DNA from: Neobacillus cucumis
Lineage (GTDB): Bacteria > Bacillota > Bacilli > Bacillales > Cytobacillaceae
Direction of reading: 5' to 3'
DNA: 35,159 nucleotides
Assembly (NCBI RefSeq): GCF_002860255.1
Contig: NZ_PGVE01000048.1
Coordinates: 1 to 35,159 of the forward strand
This document shows positions 1-7,208 of this stretch, one piece after another (positions within the stretch are counted from its first letter, which is position 1; each line of letters begins with the position of its first letter). The position numbers and the translations under genes are program-made. The notes below the pieces were generated by a model. It did no database searches, had not been told where the DNA came from, and saw nothing but the letters and a program-made list of their open reading frames with translations.

Positions 1-72
1 CGTCAAATGAGACTTTGTATCACACTTAAACCGAATCAAATACTGCTTTTCCTCGATATTCTTCGTTGACAT
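1..72 (-). CDS. Start of an unidentified protein, cut by the window edge
   Basis: An ATG at 70-72 (minus strand) is preceded at good spacing by an AAGGCGGTGA-like ribosome binding site (77-86). It opens 24 codons that run off the window, beginning MSTKNIEEKQYLIRF. The stretch is charged and has no recognisable motif. It lies outside the integrase and the GGTCACA repeats, so it may be host DNA beyond the element, but this is inference. I do not recognise the protein. Confidence 0.45.
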   Translation of the reverse strand, partial: MSTKNIEEKQYLIRFKCDTKSHLT

Positions 73-146
73 TATTTCACCGCCTTCCAGGCACGAAGGG
101 GAAAATAACGTTGATATCCCTATTCATCGAAGTTTAATTCAAGAAT

Positions 147-165
147 GGTCACAAAATCGGTCACA
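147..165. other. Candidate left attachment/integrase-binding region: tandem GGTCACA
   Basis: Two direct copies of GGTCACA (147-153, 159-165) lie a few bases beyond the 3' end of the integrase gene. The same heptamer occurs twice as a palindrome at the far right of the window (35103-35118). Both sites are followed by T-rich sequence containing TTTAAATTA. Shared short motifs at both extremes next to an integrase fit arm- or core-type sites. The exact attachment core cannot be fixed without the empty host site. Confidence 0.35.
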
Positions 166-171
166 TATTTT

Positions 172-1308
172 TTAAATTATCACCATTTCATCAAGCTTGT
201 CTGCTACATGTTGTTGCATACTTGGTAATACGTGAGAGTAAATGTCTAAGGTTACACCAATTCGTGAATGCCCTAAACGTTCTTGAATAATCTTTGGGTT
301 AATGTCCTGTTCTATTAGCATGGTTGCATGGGTGTGCCTTAAATCATGGAATCTTAATAATGGTAATCCGATTTTTTCTGTATCTTTCTTAAAAGTCTTC
401 AATAAGTTAGAAGGTTGTATTACTGATCCTTTTTTTGTACATACAACTAGATCATTATCTATATACTTGTGACCAAGCAACTGTTTATCGTTTTCAACTT
501 TTTCTTTTGCTTTTAAAAGTTGAACACAAACATTTTCTGAAATACTAATTGTTCTGGTTCCAGCTACTGTTTTAGTACCACTTTTCAATTCTTTTCCATC
601 ATGGGTTAATATTTGTTTAACAAATATCAACTTTTTATCAAAATCAATATCCTTCCATCTTAGTCCTAATATTTCCCCTTGTCTCATCCCTGTGGTAATT
701 GCCAATAAATACGCAGTAAAAAACTGATCAGAATTTCTAATGATTTTGACCTCACTTAGAAATTTATTAACCTGTTGTAGATTCCAAACTTGCATTTCTT
801 TTCTTCGTATCTTGGGCAACTCAACATGCATGCATGGATTTTCGTTTATTATCTTTAATTTTACTGCTTTCCTTAGTGAAACTTTTAGAACGTCAAATAT
901 TTTATGAATCGTTCCTGCTGCTAAATTTTTTGATTTGAATAAATCATTTGCAAAGTTCTGGAGGATAATAGGTGACAACTCACCCAATTTCTTACTTCCT
1001 AAGAAGGATGCTATATAACACTTATAAAAAGCAACTTGGTTATTTAGAGTAGTTCTTTCGATTAGATTTCTCCTTTCGATAAACCAACCTTCCATATACT
1101 CGCCAAAGCTTATATCTGGATCTATTTTTGAAATATTTCCTTCCTTATTAAACTCTGAAAGAAATTTTGCTAAACCAAGTTCAGCATCTTGTTTTGATTC
1201 AAATCCCCTTCTTTTCTTTTGTATCCTTTTACCAGTAGTATCTTTGCCTACGTCCACTACAAAATAATATTTCCCTGTCTTGTTATCCTTCTTGATACTA
1301 CCTTTCAC
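172..1308 (-). CDS. int: Tyrosine site-specific integrase
   Basis: This 378-residue phage integrase recombines attP with attB and, with accessory factors, excises the element. The N-terminal about 60 residues look like the arm-binding AP2-like domain. A SAM-like core-binding domain follows (about 65-160), then the catalytic domain. The catalytic set is visible: R209 in TGMRQGE, H321 and R324 in FHDLRHTHAT, H347 in LGHS and Y357 in DIYSH. Length is typical of Tn916/phage-type integrases. The start is GTG with AGGAGG eight bases upstream. The gene points outward with its 3' end beside the GGTCACA motifs, as expected for an integrase next to an attachment site. Confidence 0.95.
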   Translation of the reverse strand: MKGSIKKDNKTGKYYFVVDVGKDTTGKRIQKKRRGFESKQDAELGLAKFLSEFNKEGNISKIDPDISFGEYMEGWFIERRNLIERTTLNNQVAFYKCYIASFLGSKKLGELSPIILQNFANDLFKSKNLAAGTIHKIFDVLKVSLRKAVKLKIINENPCMHVELPKIRRKEMQVWNLQQVNKFLSEVKIIRNSDQFFTAYLLAITTGMRQGEILGLRWKDIDFDKKLIFVKQILTHDGKELKSGTKTVAGTRTISISENVCVQLLKAKEKVENDKQLLGHKYIDNDLVVCTKKGSVIQPSNLLKTFKKDTEKIGLPLLRFHDLRHTHATMLIEQDINPKIIQERLGHSRIGVTLDIYSHVLPSMQQHVADKLDEMVII

Positions 1309-1362
1309 CGTTGGAGCCTCCTGTGACTCCTAACTGTCTGTATGAATCTATTTTACCACAAT

Positions 1363-1611
1363 TTAAAATACTGCTAGAAGTATTCCAATTAACGCTATTC
1401 CAAACAACGTAGTTTTAACTTCATCCGGAATTAGCTTTTCTTTAACTACAAACGTTCCATATGATCCCTTAACTTTTACTAATTTAATTGACCTTGGCTT
1501 TTCCTCAGTATATGAAACGAACCTCCCTTTCTTATCACGTGGTAAATGAACTTTTTCAACCTCTCCCATTAACTTTGTTTGATTTAATTTTTCTTTTTTA
1601 ATTTTAGGCAT
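1363..1611 (-). CDS. Small tail-anchored membrane protein of unknown function
   Basis: An 82-residue protein with a lysine-rich N-terminal half and one C-terminal hydrophobic segment (about the last 17 residues, VKTTLFGIALIGILLAVF) that ends the chain, so it looks tail-anchored. The start chosen is the ATG at 1609-1611, because GGAGGTG (1618-1624) lies six bases upstream. A longer frame from an ATG at 1626 would overlap that ribosome binding site. It lies directly upstream of the integrase with a gap of about 50 bases, so the two may be co-transcribed. No family recognised. Confidence 0.65.
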   Translation of the reverse strand: MPKIKKEKLNQTKLMGEVEKVHLPRDKKGRFVSYTEEKPRSIKLVKVKGSYGTFVVKEKLIPDEVKTTLFGIALIGILLAVF

Positions 1612-1856
1612 AAAAGGCACCTCCACAGTGGATTTTTATATAAGCTTGTCTATTGATGCTAATATCCCTTATCCCCTTTGATTGTAAATTTTATACCATT
1701 AAACTATAAAAATATTTTTAATAAGAATTAAGTTGATAATAGATTCATATTTAATATGAAATAAGTTGATAATGATCGTTCTTTTTAATACATTAACGCT
1801 TTAAAAAGTTGAAACAATTTTCAGACAATGATAATATTTACTTATGTTTAAATTCT

Positions 1857-1943
1857 TCGGAGTTTAGACCTCCTAATTAATTTGCTTAGCCTATACCACT
1901 AAGCACCTTTTACCTTTGATCATTTTGGTCAAGGGTCTTTTTT
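1857..1943 (+). ncRNA. Possible small RNA: three hairpins ending in a terminator
   Basis: The 1612-2033 gap has no convincing gene. On the plus strand three stem-loops follow one another: GGAG/CTCC near 1859-1876, TGCTTAG/CTAAGCA near 1883-1905, and a terminator at 1913-1943. The first hairpin exposes CCTCC, which could pair with Shine-Dalgarno sequences. A weak promoter-like TTGATA with a poor -10 lies near 1768. Repeats of AAGTTGATAATNGAT occur at about 1731 and 1762. Transcription is inferred only from structure. Confidence 0.3.
1913..1943 (+). terminator. Intrinsic terminator, plus strand
   Basis: Ten-pair stem CCTTTGATCA/TGGTCAAGGG (with G-U pairs) with a TTT loop, followed by TCTTTTTT. 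It faces the terminator of the convergent HD-GYP gene. Confidence 0.7.
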
Positions 1944-1947
1944 GCAT

Positions 1948-1980
1948 AAAAAAATGAGCGACCTAAAATTGGTCACTCAT
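1948..1980 (-). terminator. Intrinsic terminator of the HD-GYP gene
   Basis: On the minus strand ATGAGTGACC pairs with GGTCGCTCAT (one G-U pair) around a 7-base loop and is followed by TTTTTT. It lies 54 bases past the HD-GYP stop codon. Confidence 0.8.
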
Positions 1981-2033
1981 AAAACACTTATTTTCTTTCA
2001 ATTAATTTTCTTCATGTCCAACATCCTTACTGA

Positions 2034-2990
2034 TTAAGATATCTCCCAGCCCTTATTAATGTATTTTTCCTTTAACTTATATAAATCGTTGTTAGTTGAA
2101 TCCAGGAGGCTTAGAAAAACATCTACAATTTCTGGATCAAATTGAGTCCCTTTATTTTTTCTAATCTCATTAAGTGTATAATCTAAATCCAGTTCATTTC
2201 TATAAACACGTTTGGAAGTCAAGGCATCAAAGGTATCAGCTAAAGCAATAATCCGAGCAGCAAGAGGTATTTGATTTCCCTTCAGTCCTGATGGATACCC
2301 TTTCCCATCATATCTTTCATGATGATATAAAATAATATCCAAAATCCCATTATCTTTAAAGCTGGATACATGTTTAAGCATTTTAAAACCCATTGTTGTG
2401 TGAGACTTTATATATTCATACTCCTTATTGGTTAATCTTTCAGGTTTTTTTAATATTTGTTCCGGGATACCAATTTTTCCAATGTCGTGTAAAAGTCCAC
2501 CTACATGAATACTATTACATTCGGATTGAGATAAATTCATCTCTTTAGCAATTGCAACTGCATATCTTGCTACATTTTCGGAATGGTGATTTGTATAGGG
2601 ATCTCTAGAATCTAGAGCATTGGAAAGGGAATTAACTAATTCTAAATTATCTTTTTTAACCTTTTGAAGATTCTTCATTAATCCAACTGAGATATAGGTT
2701 ATTAAATAGTAAGTGAATAAATATATTAGAAACGTTCCTATATTAGCAGATGCATCTGGAATAAGATAAAACCTACACAATACGATTATTGTGGTAAAAG
2801 TAATTAAAAAATAATTCGATTTGTTAAAGAAGCCAATACCTAAAAATATTGTTGAAAAAATATATAATATATAAAAATTACTATCATGAATAATATATCT
2901 GTTAAGTATAATACTGGATATCAATAGGATGAAAAAAGCGTAGCGAAAATAATAAGGATTCATTAACAATTTAGAAATAATACTGACCAT
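2034..2990 (-). CDS. Membrane-bound HD-GYP cyclic-di-GMP phosphodiesterase
   Basis: A 318-residue enzyme expected to hydrolyse cyclic di-GMP. Residues 1-105 form four or five hydrophobic segments with no recognisable sensor domain. A short linker helix (106-125) leads to the HD-GYP domain (about 120-295). The metal-binding and signature motifs are intact: HDIGKIGIP at 168-176, HHE at 223-225, DGKGYP, then IPLAARIIALADTFDALTS and GTQFDP. The start ATG has GGAGGAATT upstream. The gene stands alone with its own terminator inside the prophage, so it looks like cargo that lowers host c-di-GMP and thereby affects motility or biofilm. The catalytic call is strong; the biological role is inference. 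Confidence 0.93.
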   Translation of the reverse strand: MVSIISKLLMNPYYFRYAFFILLISSIILNRYIIHDSNFYILYIFSTIFLGIGFFNKSNYFLITFTTIIVLCRFYLIPDASANIGTFLIYLFTYYLITYISVGLMKNLQKVKKDNLELVNSLSNALDSRDPYTNHHSENVARYAVAIAKEMNLSQSECNSIHVGGLLHDIGKIGIPEQILKKPERLTNKEYEYIKSHTTMGFKMLKHVSSFKDNGILDIILYHHERYDGKGYPSGLKGNQIPLAARIIALADTFDALTSKRVYRNELDLDYTLNEIRKNKGTQFDPEIVDVFLSLLDSTNNDLYKLKEKYINKGWEIS

Positions 2991-3365
2991 AATTCCTCCA
3001 ATTGTAATTGATTTTAAATAATTAGCTTATGCGTATATGTTTGGGAATCGACTTAAAAAATATAAAGGAATTTTTCTATACCTAAAATAACTACAATATC
3101 TGTTCGTTTATTTTAAGGAATGAAGTATCAGCTTTATCAATGGTAGAATATTCTATGGAAGTATAAGGGGATTCTCTTTTTGTATTATAAGTTTAGTTAA
3201 TAATTATTAAGGTTTTCACTATACCGATGTTATAAATAGTAAAATAACATAAAATTTGTAAATAAAGAATATTTCTATAAAAAGTAAAACATTTAAAATT
3301 ATTGAGAAATATCTCATTTGATTAATTTTTATAAATAATCTGTTTTTAAACTTTTTCCTCATATA
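2991..3365. other. AT-rich gap without a supported gene
   Basis: I see no open frame with a ribosome binding site here. It should hold the promoter of the HD-GYP gene near its right-to-left start, but I cannot place -35/-10 boxes with confidence. Confidence 0.5.
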
Positions 3366-3394
3366 AAAAAGAGTGAACTAAATAGCCCCTCCCA
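3366..3394 (-). terminator. Weak intrinsic terminator
   Basis: On the minus strand an imperfect hairpin ending in CACTC is followed by TTTTTT. It resembles a diverged copy of the terminator at 4033-4058, sharing the GGCTATTYAG loop. Confidence 0.4.
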
Positions 3395-3418
3395 ATAATA
3401 TATGTTAATAATGTGAAG

Positions 3419-3543
3419 TTATTTACTAACAATTAAGCTTAAAATTGCTACAAGTAAAGCTATTAACGATATTAAGTTAGAATACTTTGATAACCGAACA
3501 CTCGGATCATCTTTTTGTAAACGGTTCTTTATTTTTACATCAT
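3419..3543 (-). other. Out-of-frame transmembrane extension of the upstream gene
   Basis: This frame runs without a stop from the end of the 3544-3975 gene to a TAA at 3419-3421. It encodes a charged stretch followed by a clear membrane helix (NLISLIALLVAILSLIVSK at its end). It has no ATG, GTG or TTG start and lies exactly in the -1 frame relative to the upstream gene. It would therefore be a C-terminal membrane anchor of that protein if the frame were restored. The AT-rich junction (ataaaaataaaatag) is prone to single-base indels. Confidence 0.5.
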
Positions 3544-3975
3544 CTATTTTATTTTTATATTTTGAACAGAACTATCAAATTTAAACTGTTCTGTAATATT
3601 TAGATTTGTATCACCAAATAAATCTTTAGAGTGATTAACATAAGTATTTTCAGCTTTATTTTTTAAGAAAGGAACATAATATGTAACAAATATCCCCTCG
3701 ATTTCATCCAATTGCTTCTCTGGAATATTAAACTTCAAATAATCTTGAAATTCATCAATTAAGCTTAGTTTATCTTTACACGAATTTATTGTGTTATCTA
3801 TAATGGTATTGGCAATGCCGTTTAATGTCATACCTGATCTCAGGATGCCCTTACTACTAGCTTCCTCCATTACCCTTCTAATCTCTTGAAAAATAGATAC
3901 ATCTAGTACATTTAATTCGTTATCCAATTTTTTCATAAAGTATTCCTTAATATCTTTTTTAGTTTGTTCTTGCAT
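3544..3975 (-). CDS. Unidentified helical protein, probably truncated by a frameshift
   Basis: A 143-residue, mostly helical, acidic/lysine-rich protein with no signal peptide and no family I recognise. The start has an AGAAGG ribosome binding site. The reading frame stops at TAG (3544-3546), but the -1 frame continues for about 41 codons and ends in a transmembrane helix. The full-length ancestor was probably a tail-anchored protein of about 185 residues. It precedes nothing on its strand except its terminator, so it looks like the last gene of a small unit. Confidence 0.6.
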   Translation of the reverse strand: MQEQTKKDIKEYFMKKLDNELNVLDVSIFQEIRRVMEEASSKGILRSGMTLNGIANTIIDNTINSCKDKLSLIDEFQDYLKFNIPEKQLDEIEGIFVTYYVPFLKNKAENTYVNHSKDLFGDTNLNITEQFKFDSSVQNIKIK

Positions 3976-4032
3976 AATTTACCTTCTTTTTACTTTTTTT
4001 AATTATTTTACCATAAATAAAAATCTAAAAAG

Positions 4033-4058
4033 AAAAAAGAGTGCTGAATAGCCACTCT
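4033..4058 (-). terminator. Intrinsic terminator after the membrane-protein/ATPase operon
   Basis: Minus-strand stem AGAGTG/CACTCT around loop GGCTATTCAG, followed by TTTTTTC, directly after the stop of the 4058-4327 gene. Confidence 0.7.
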
Positions 4059-4327
4059 TAACTAACAGTTACCCTTGTTGATTGATTAATATACTTTCGA
4101 TATTTCCAAATTAGATTAGTTATTTCACCTTCACTTATAGGTATCTCATATATATCACACAATAACTCACTGATTCTATGAATGGTAAAATACCCTTCAG
4201 TATATTGCATTAAAGTAATAGTTACTTCAGGAAGATTAATTACAAAGTAAAATTTTTTACCATCCCATTTAGCATGTAAGCAAAAACCATAGATAAATTC
4301 TTTGACATCGGCTTTGCGTTTAATCAT
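4058..4327 (-). CDS. Small unknown protein, last gene of the FtsK-type operon
   Basis: An 89-residue protein with a lysine/arginine-rich start and mixed alpha/beta composition, with no membrane segment. Its ATG overlaps the stop of the upstream membrane-protein gene as ATGA, so the two are translationally coupled. It is followed by a terminator. No family recognised. Its role is presumably tied to the ATPase/replication-relaxation module. Confidence 0.65.
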   Translation of the reverse strand: MIKRKADVKEFIYGFCLHAKWDGKKFYFVINLPEVTITLMQYTEGYFTIHRISELLCDIYEIPISEGEITNLIWKYRKYINQSTRVTVS

Positions 4328-4809
4328 ACTGCATTACCTACTTGTTTTAGAATGTCTAAGATAAGTGGAGATACCTGAATAAGAACATAACCTAATCCAG
4401 CTTTCATTATTGTATCAAAGCCCTTTTCTGCCCTGTCAAACATAAAGAAGAAACAAGAGCCTACAATAATTACAGATGCTACAGGAAAGGCTAGAGCAAC
4501 CATAATATCAACTAATGGATCAAGTACATGTGTCAATAAATCTAGACTCTGTTGACTCATCCACTCTTTTGCTCCTACTTCAACTGCAATTGGTGCACTT
4601 GCAACAACTGCATTTGTTCCTGTTGTAGCCGCAAAAGCCTTCATTGCAAATCCAAGCGTTCCTACTGCTCCACAAGTTGCGAGGGGAAGGATAGCTGCAC
4701 TTGCTAATTTAGTTGTATTTTTTATGACATTTTGTCTTCTTTGTTTTTCTTTCACTTTATAATTACCAGACATAAATTCATTGAAACTGATTCTCTTTGA
4801 AGTTCTCAT
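4324..4809 (-). CDS. Multi-pass membrane protein of the FtsK/replication-relaxation module
   Basis: A 161-residue protein. A basic N-terminus (about 25 residues) precedes a hydrophobic Ala/Gly-rich segment (about 30-60). Two further membrane helices are centred near 108-125 and 137-155. The layout resembles small pilin- or TrsL/VirB-type membrane proteins of conjugation systems, but sequence identity is not obvious. The start chosen is ATG at 4807-4809, eight bases after AAGGAG; an in-frame GTG further upstream overlaps that site. It lies between the replication-relaxation-like gene and a coupled small gene, all on the same strand. Confidence 0.7.
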   Translation of the reverse strand: MRTSKRISFNEFMSGNYKVKEKQRRQNVIKNTTKLASAAILPLATCGAVGTLGFAMKAFAATTGTNAVVASAPIAVEVGAKEWMSQQSLDLLTHVLDPLVDIMVALAFPVASVIIVGSCFFFMFDRAEKGFDTIMKAGLGYVLIQVSPLILDILKQVGNAV

Positions 4810-4821
4810 TAGAATCACTCC

Positions 4822-5415
4822 TTATTTGATGTCGTTAATTGTGTACACTCCATAAAGTAATCCTTTACATAACTCAGCAAGTTTCTTTTTCCTTAATTCT
4901 GTTGTTGTAACCCATATTAATGGTGGAACATGACCTAATTTATTTTCCATTGATTTATTTTTGTATAAGCCCTTATATTTTTCGATTTTATTTCTGTTTT
5001 CCTTCATGGTTTGCTGATAATCAACTTCAAGAATGTGATATTTCCCCTTTGCTTTAAACCAAGCATCACAAATCACTTTATATTCACCATCACTCAATTC
5101 CATTTCATTTTTCCATTCAGAAGGAAAACCTGCATAAATGTAGAATTGATTTCTCATAATTACATGTTGAACAAAGTTAGTTTTCTTTCTTATTTTTTCA
5201 GAAGCAACATACTCTCTGCCTTCTTTGTTAAGATAAAATATTGTGGAATAATCTTCACGGTATTTTTCTAAATAGGAGGACAATTGTTGAAGGATACGGT
5301 TAGTATTGCGGATTGTGCCTAATCGATGAATTTTATTTAGTTGGTCACGATCAAGATAATCTAGTCGTTTTAATGACAAAAGTATCTGCTCCTGCCTTTT
5401 GTTTAGAGGTTTCAA
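4822..5415 (-). CDS. Replication-relaxation family protein (winged-helix)
   Basis: A 197-residue protein starting with a winged-helix-like segment (residues about 1-75, beginning LNKRQEQILLSLKRLDYLDRD). A mixed region follows, with EVDYQQTMKENRNKIEKYKGL and PPLIWVTTT, which resembles a restriction-endonuclease-like fold end. This is the pattern of the Replic_Relax family of Gram-positive plasmids and Bacillus phages. The start is TTG with AGGAGGGGG six bases upstream; the first 65 bases overlap the end of the FtsK-type gene. In B. anthracis W-beta/Gamma-type phages, as I recall, a similar pair with an FtsK-like gene is present. The exact role (DNA maintenance or processing) is unproven. Confidence 0.75.
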   Translation of the reverse strand: MKPLNKRQEQILLSLKRLDYLDRDQLNKIHRLGTIRNTNRILQQLSSYLEKYREDYSTIFYLNKEGREYVASEKIRKKTNFVQHVIMRNQFYIYAGFPSEWKNEMELSDGEYKVICDAWFKAKGKYHILEVDYQQTMKENRNKIEKYKGLYKNKSMENKLGHVPPLIWVTTTELRKKKLAELCKGLLYGVYTINDIK

Positions 5416-6640
5416 TGTTTACCCCCTCCTTTTTTTCTATGATGAAAGGTTTAATCCATTCGTCAATGTCTTTATTTTCAATTAGTGGAGTTTGAACAAT
5501 AACATTCCTGTCAGTTTGATAGATTGCTCTCCCTAAAATTAAGGGTAAGTTCTCTGCTCCACTATCATCTAAAACTGCTCTGCTTGCTGTGTTTGTCTGC
5601 AACATGAAACATACTCTCGAATCACAGTTTTGACGAACTTGTGAAGGTAAGGTTTCATTAGTTGGATATTGGGTTGCATAGATCAAACGAAACCCTGCTC
5701 CCCTTCCACGTCTAGCAATGTCTTTTACAATTTCTAAGGCTTCTGATTCAAAAGATAAATCTGCTGCTTCATCAATAATACAGAAAAATCTTTCCTTGAT
5801 ACCTGCTTCCTTTACGTCCTCATAGCCATTTTCTAAGAGATAGTCAATCATCTTAACCAATTTATCTCTTACACTTTTCAATGCGGTCAGTGCTTCGCTA
5901 GGAGTCTTTGCAACAGTATCCACCTGATCTAAATTTTTAAAACGATTAAATGCAAGACCACCTTTTAAATCAATTAAAGTTAGTTTTACATCCTTTTGTT
6001 TACGAATAACTAGACTAGTTATTATATTTTTTAATAAAACCGATTTACCATATCCCGGACTTCCTGCAATAATCATGTTGTACACTTTATCAAAGTCATG
6101 TTTAATTAATTCTGTCCTTGTGATGCCAATAGGAACTTCCCAACCGTTACATTTTTCAAGTAAGTCTATCGTGTACTTAAAATCATTAGTCATTGCTGTA
6201 TTGTAAACCTTGATTTTTAACACTCCGTCATATTCCATTTCAATTTCTTTGTTACCTGTAAGTTTTTTTGTCTGTATATCTTTAATATTAGAAATTAACT
6301 CCTTATCAAACTTTAAATCTTTAAAATATTTTCTTATATCTTTAAACTGAATCTTAATTGACCGGACGTTAACTGCTGCTTGAATTTCTTCTTTCTTATT
6401 TAAATAATTATGAAAGCTTCTACCTAAAGGGATACGATAACGATACTCAATCCCCCAATCATGGTTCTTTTTCCTTATTAACTGTGTTGTTAAAGTTTGG
6501 TTACCATCTTTTACATTTAGACCACTAAGAGCGAATACCTTATTAATCTTTTTTGAATCGTTCCCTACCCCAAGTTTCGCTTGATAAGCTTTTAATGAAA
6601 TTGCTCCAAAAATTGTTGTTGTCACCACTTCAAAAATCAT
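5351..6640 (-). CDS. FtsK/SpoIIIE-type DNA-translocating ATPase
   Basis: A 429-residue protein with a short hydrophobic N-terminus, an alpha/beta region (about 30-180) and a RecA-like motor. Walker A is AGSPGYGKS at 192-200. Walker B is the FFCIIDEA segment near 285-292, followed by RRGRGAGFRLIYATQYP, typical of FtsK/SpoIIIE/TcpA translocases. It lacks the large FtsK membrane domain and a gamma domain. Such proteins couple ATP hydrolysis to DNA pumping in conjugation or plasmid/phage DNA partition. The ATG is coupled to upstream sequence (AAGGAGGT present). It leads the operon with the replication-relaxation and membrane genes. Confidence 0.9.
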   Translation of the reverse strand: MIFEVVTTTIFGAISLKAYQAKLGVGNDSKKINKVFALSGLNVKDGNQTLTTQLIRKKNHDWGIEYRYRIPLGRSFHNYLNKKEEIQAAVNVRSIKIQFKDIRKYFKDLKFDKELISNIKDIQTKKLTGNKEIEMEYDGVLKIKVYNTAMTNDFKYTIDLLEKCNGWEVPIGITRTELIKHDFDKVYNMIIAGSPGYGKSVLLKNIITSLVIRKQKDVKLTLIDLKGGLAFNRFKNLDQVDTVAKTPSEALTALKSVRDKLVKMIDYLLENGYEDVKEAGIKERFFCIIDEAADLSFESEALEIVKDIARRGRGAGFRLIYATQYPTNETLPSQVRQNCDSRVCFMLQTNTASRAVLDDSGAENLPLILGRAIYQTDRNVIVQTPLIENKDIDEWIKPFIIEKKEGVNIETSKQKAGADTFVIKTTRLS

Positions 6641-6659
6641 AGTTGAAACCTCCTTCGTA

Positions 6660-6788
6660 TTAACGCCACCTCTGGATACTTACAAGGTAAGTAGTTACAC
6701 CAATATAGAAGAGTAAGAAGACTGTCAAAAGTATTGAAAATTCTACTTTTGGAATATTCCTTGGAAGTATGTTGGGGTGGAAATTCAT
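6660..6788 (-). CDS. Possible 42-residue single-pass membrane peptide
   Basis: The frame opens at ATG 6786-6788 and ends at TAA 6660-6662, just before the FtsK-type gene's ribosome binding site. It encodes a hydrophobic helix (FSILLTVFLLFYIGVTTYLV). No strong ribosome binding site is visible. A competing 62-residue frame (6637-6825) covers the same bases but has an unlikely composition. I favour the membrane frame because of its TM helix and tidy end before AAGGAGGT. Confidence 0.4.
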   Translation of the reverse strand: MNFHPNILPRNIPKVEFSILLTVFLLFYIGVTTYLVSIQRWR

Positions 6789-6883
6789 TTGGTATATTAA
6801 AAGGTATGGGGCATGGATTGTCCATTATTCCACTTTGTTGCCTTAAGTAAAAATATTTTCTCTAAGTTTAAAAACGGGATTTT

Positions 6884-6912
6884 TAGACAAGACTTATAAC
6901 AAAACTTGTCTA
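6884..6912. promoter_or_regulatory. Inverted repeat, likely operator of the Xre gene
   Basis: TAGACAAG (6884-6891) and CTTGTCTA (6905-6912) are perfect inverted arms 13 bases apart. They sit in the divergent gap and touch the ribosome binding site of the Xre gene that starts at 6926. A site here could give autoregulation. It is a regulatory inference from symmetry and position. Confidence 0.55.
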
Positions 6913-6925
6913 GGAGTGGAATATC

Positions 6926-7159
6926 ATGTTTAGTTTTTTTGGTCTAGGTAAAACAAGGAGCAAATTCGGAAAATGGGTAGATAGAGAAGGATTAACTCAA
7001 AGTGAAATAGCTGAGAATTCAAAAGTGGGAAGGACAACAATTTCAAATATTTGCAGTGATCCTGATTATAGCCCTAGAATAGAAACATGGACTAAAATCC
7101 AACGTGCATTAAAGAATATGGGATATAATGTAAATAGGGATGATTTCTTTAATTCTTAA
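6926..7159 (+). CDS. Xre/Cro-type helix-turn-helix regulator
   Basis: A 77-residue protein with an HTH_3-like fold. The helix-turn-helix is LTQSEIAENSKVGRTTISNI at about 28-47, after a short hydrophobic N-terminus. TAGGAGTGG precedes the ATG, and an inverted repeat (6884-6912) overlaps the leader. It is divergent from the FtsK-type operon and 50 bases upstream of the AlbA_2 gene, so it may control both. Being so short it lacks a peptidase or oligomerisation domain typical of CI repressors, so it is more Cro-like. Confidence 0.85.
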   Translation: MFSFFGLGKTRSKFGKWVDREGLTQSEIAENSKVGRTTISNICSDPDYSPRIETWTKIQRALKNMGYNVNRDDFFNS

Positions 7160-7208
7160 TAAATATTATTGTCACTAAAAAGAAGGATTCAATTATGGGG
7201 GAATATTA

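Noticed and set aside
1849..1872. Seven-codon MFKFFGV frame resembling the start of the 6926 Xre protein
   Set aside because: No ribosome binding site and too short; similarity probably chance.
6637..6825. 62-codon minus-strand frame upstream of the FtsK-type gene
   Set aside because: Odd composition (many Pro, Asn, Phe at the start, no domain). An overlapping frame gives a membrane helix and ends neatly before the ribosome binding site.
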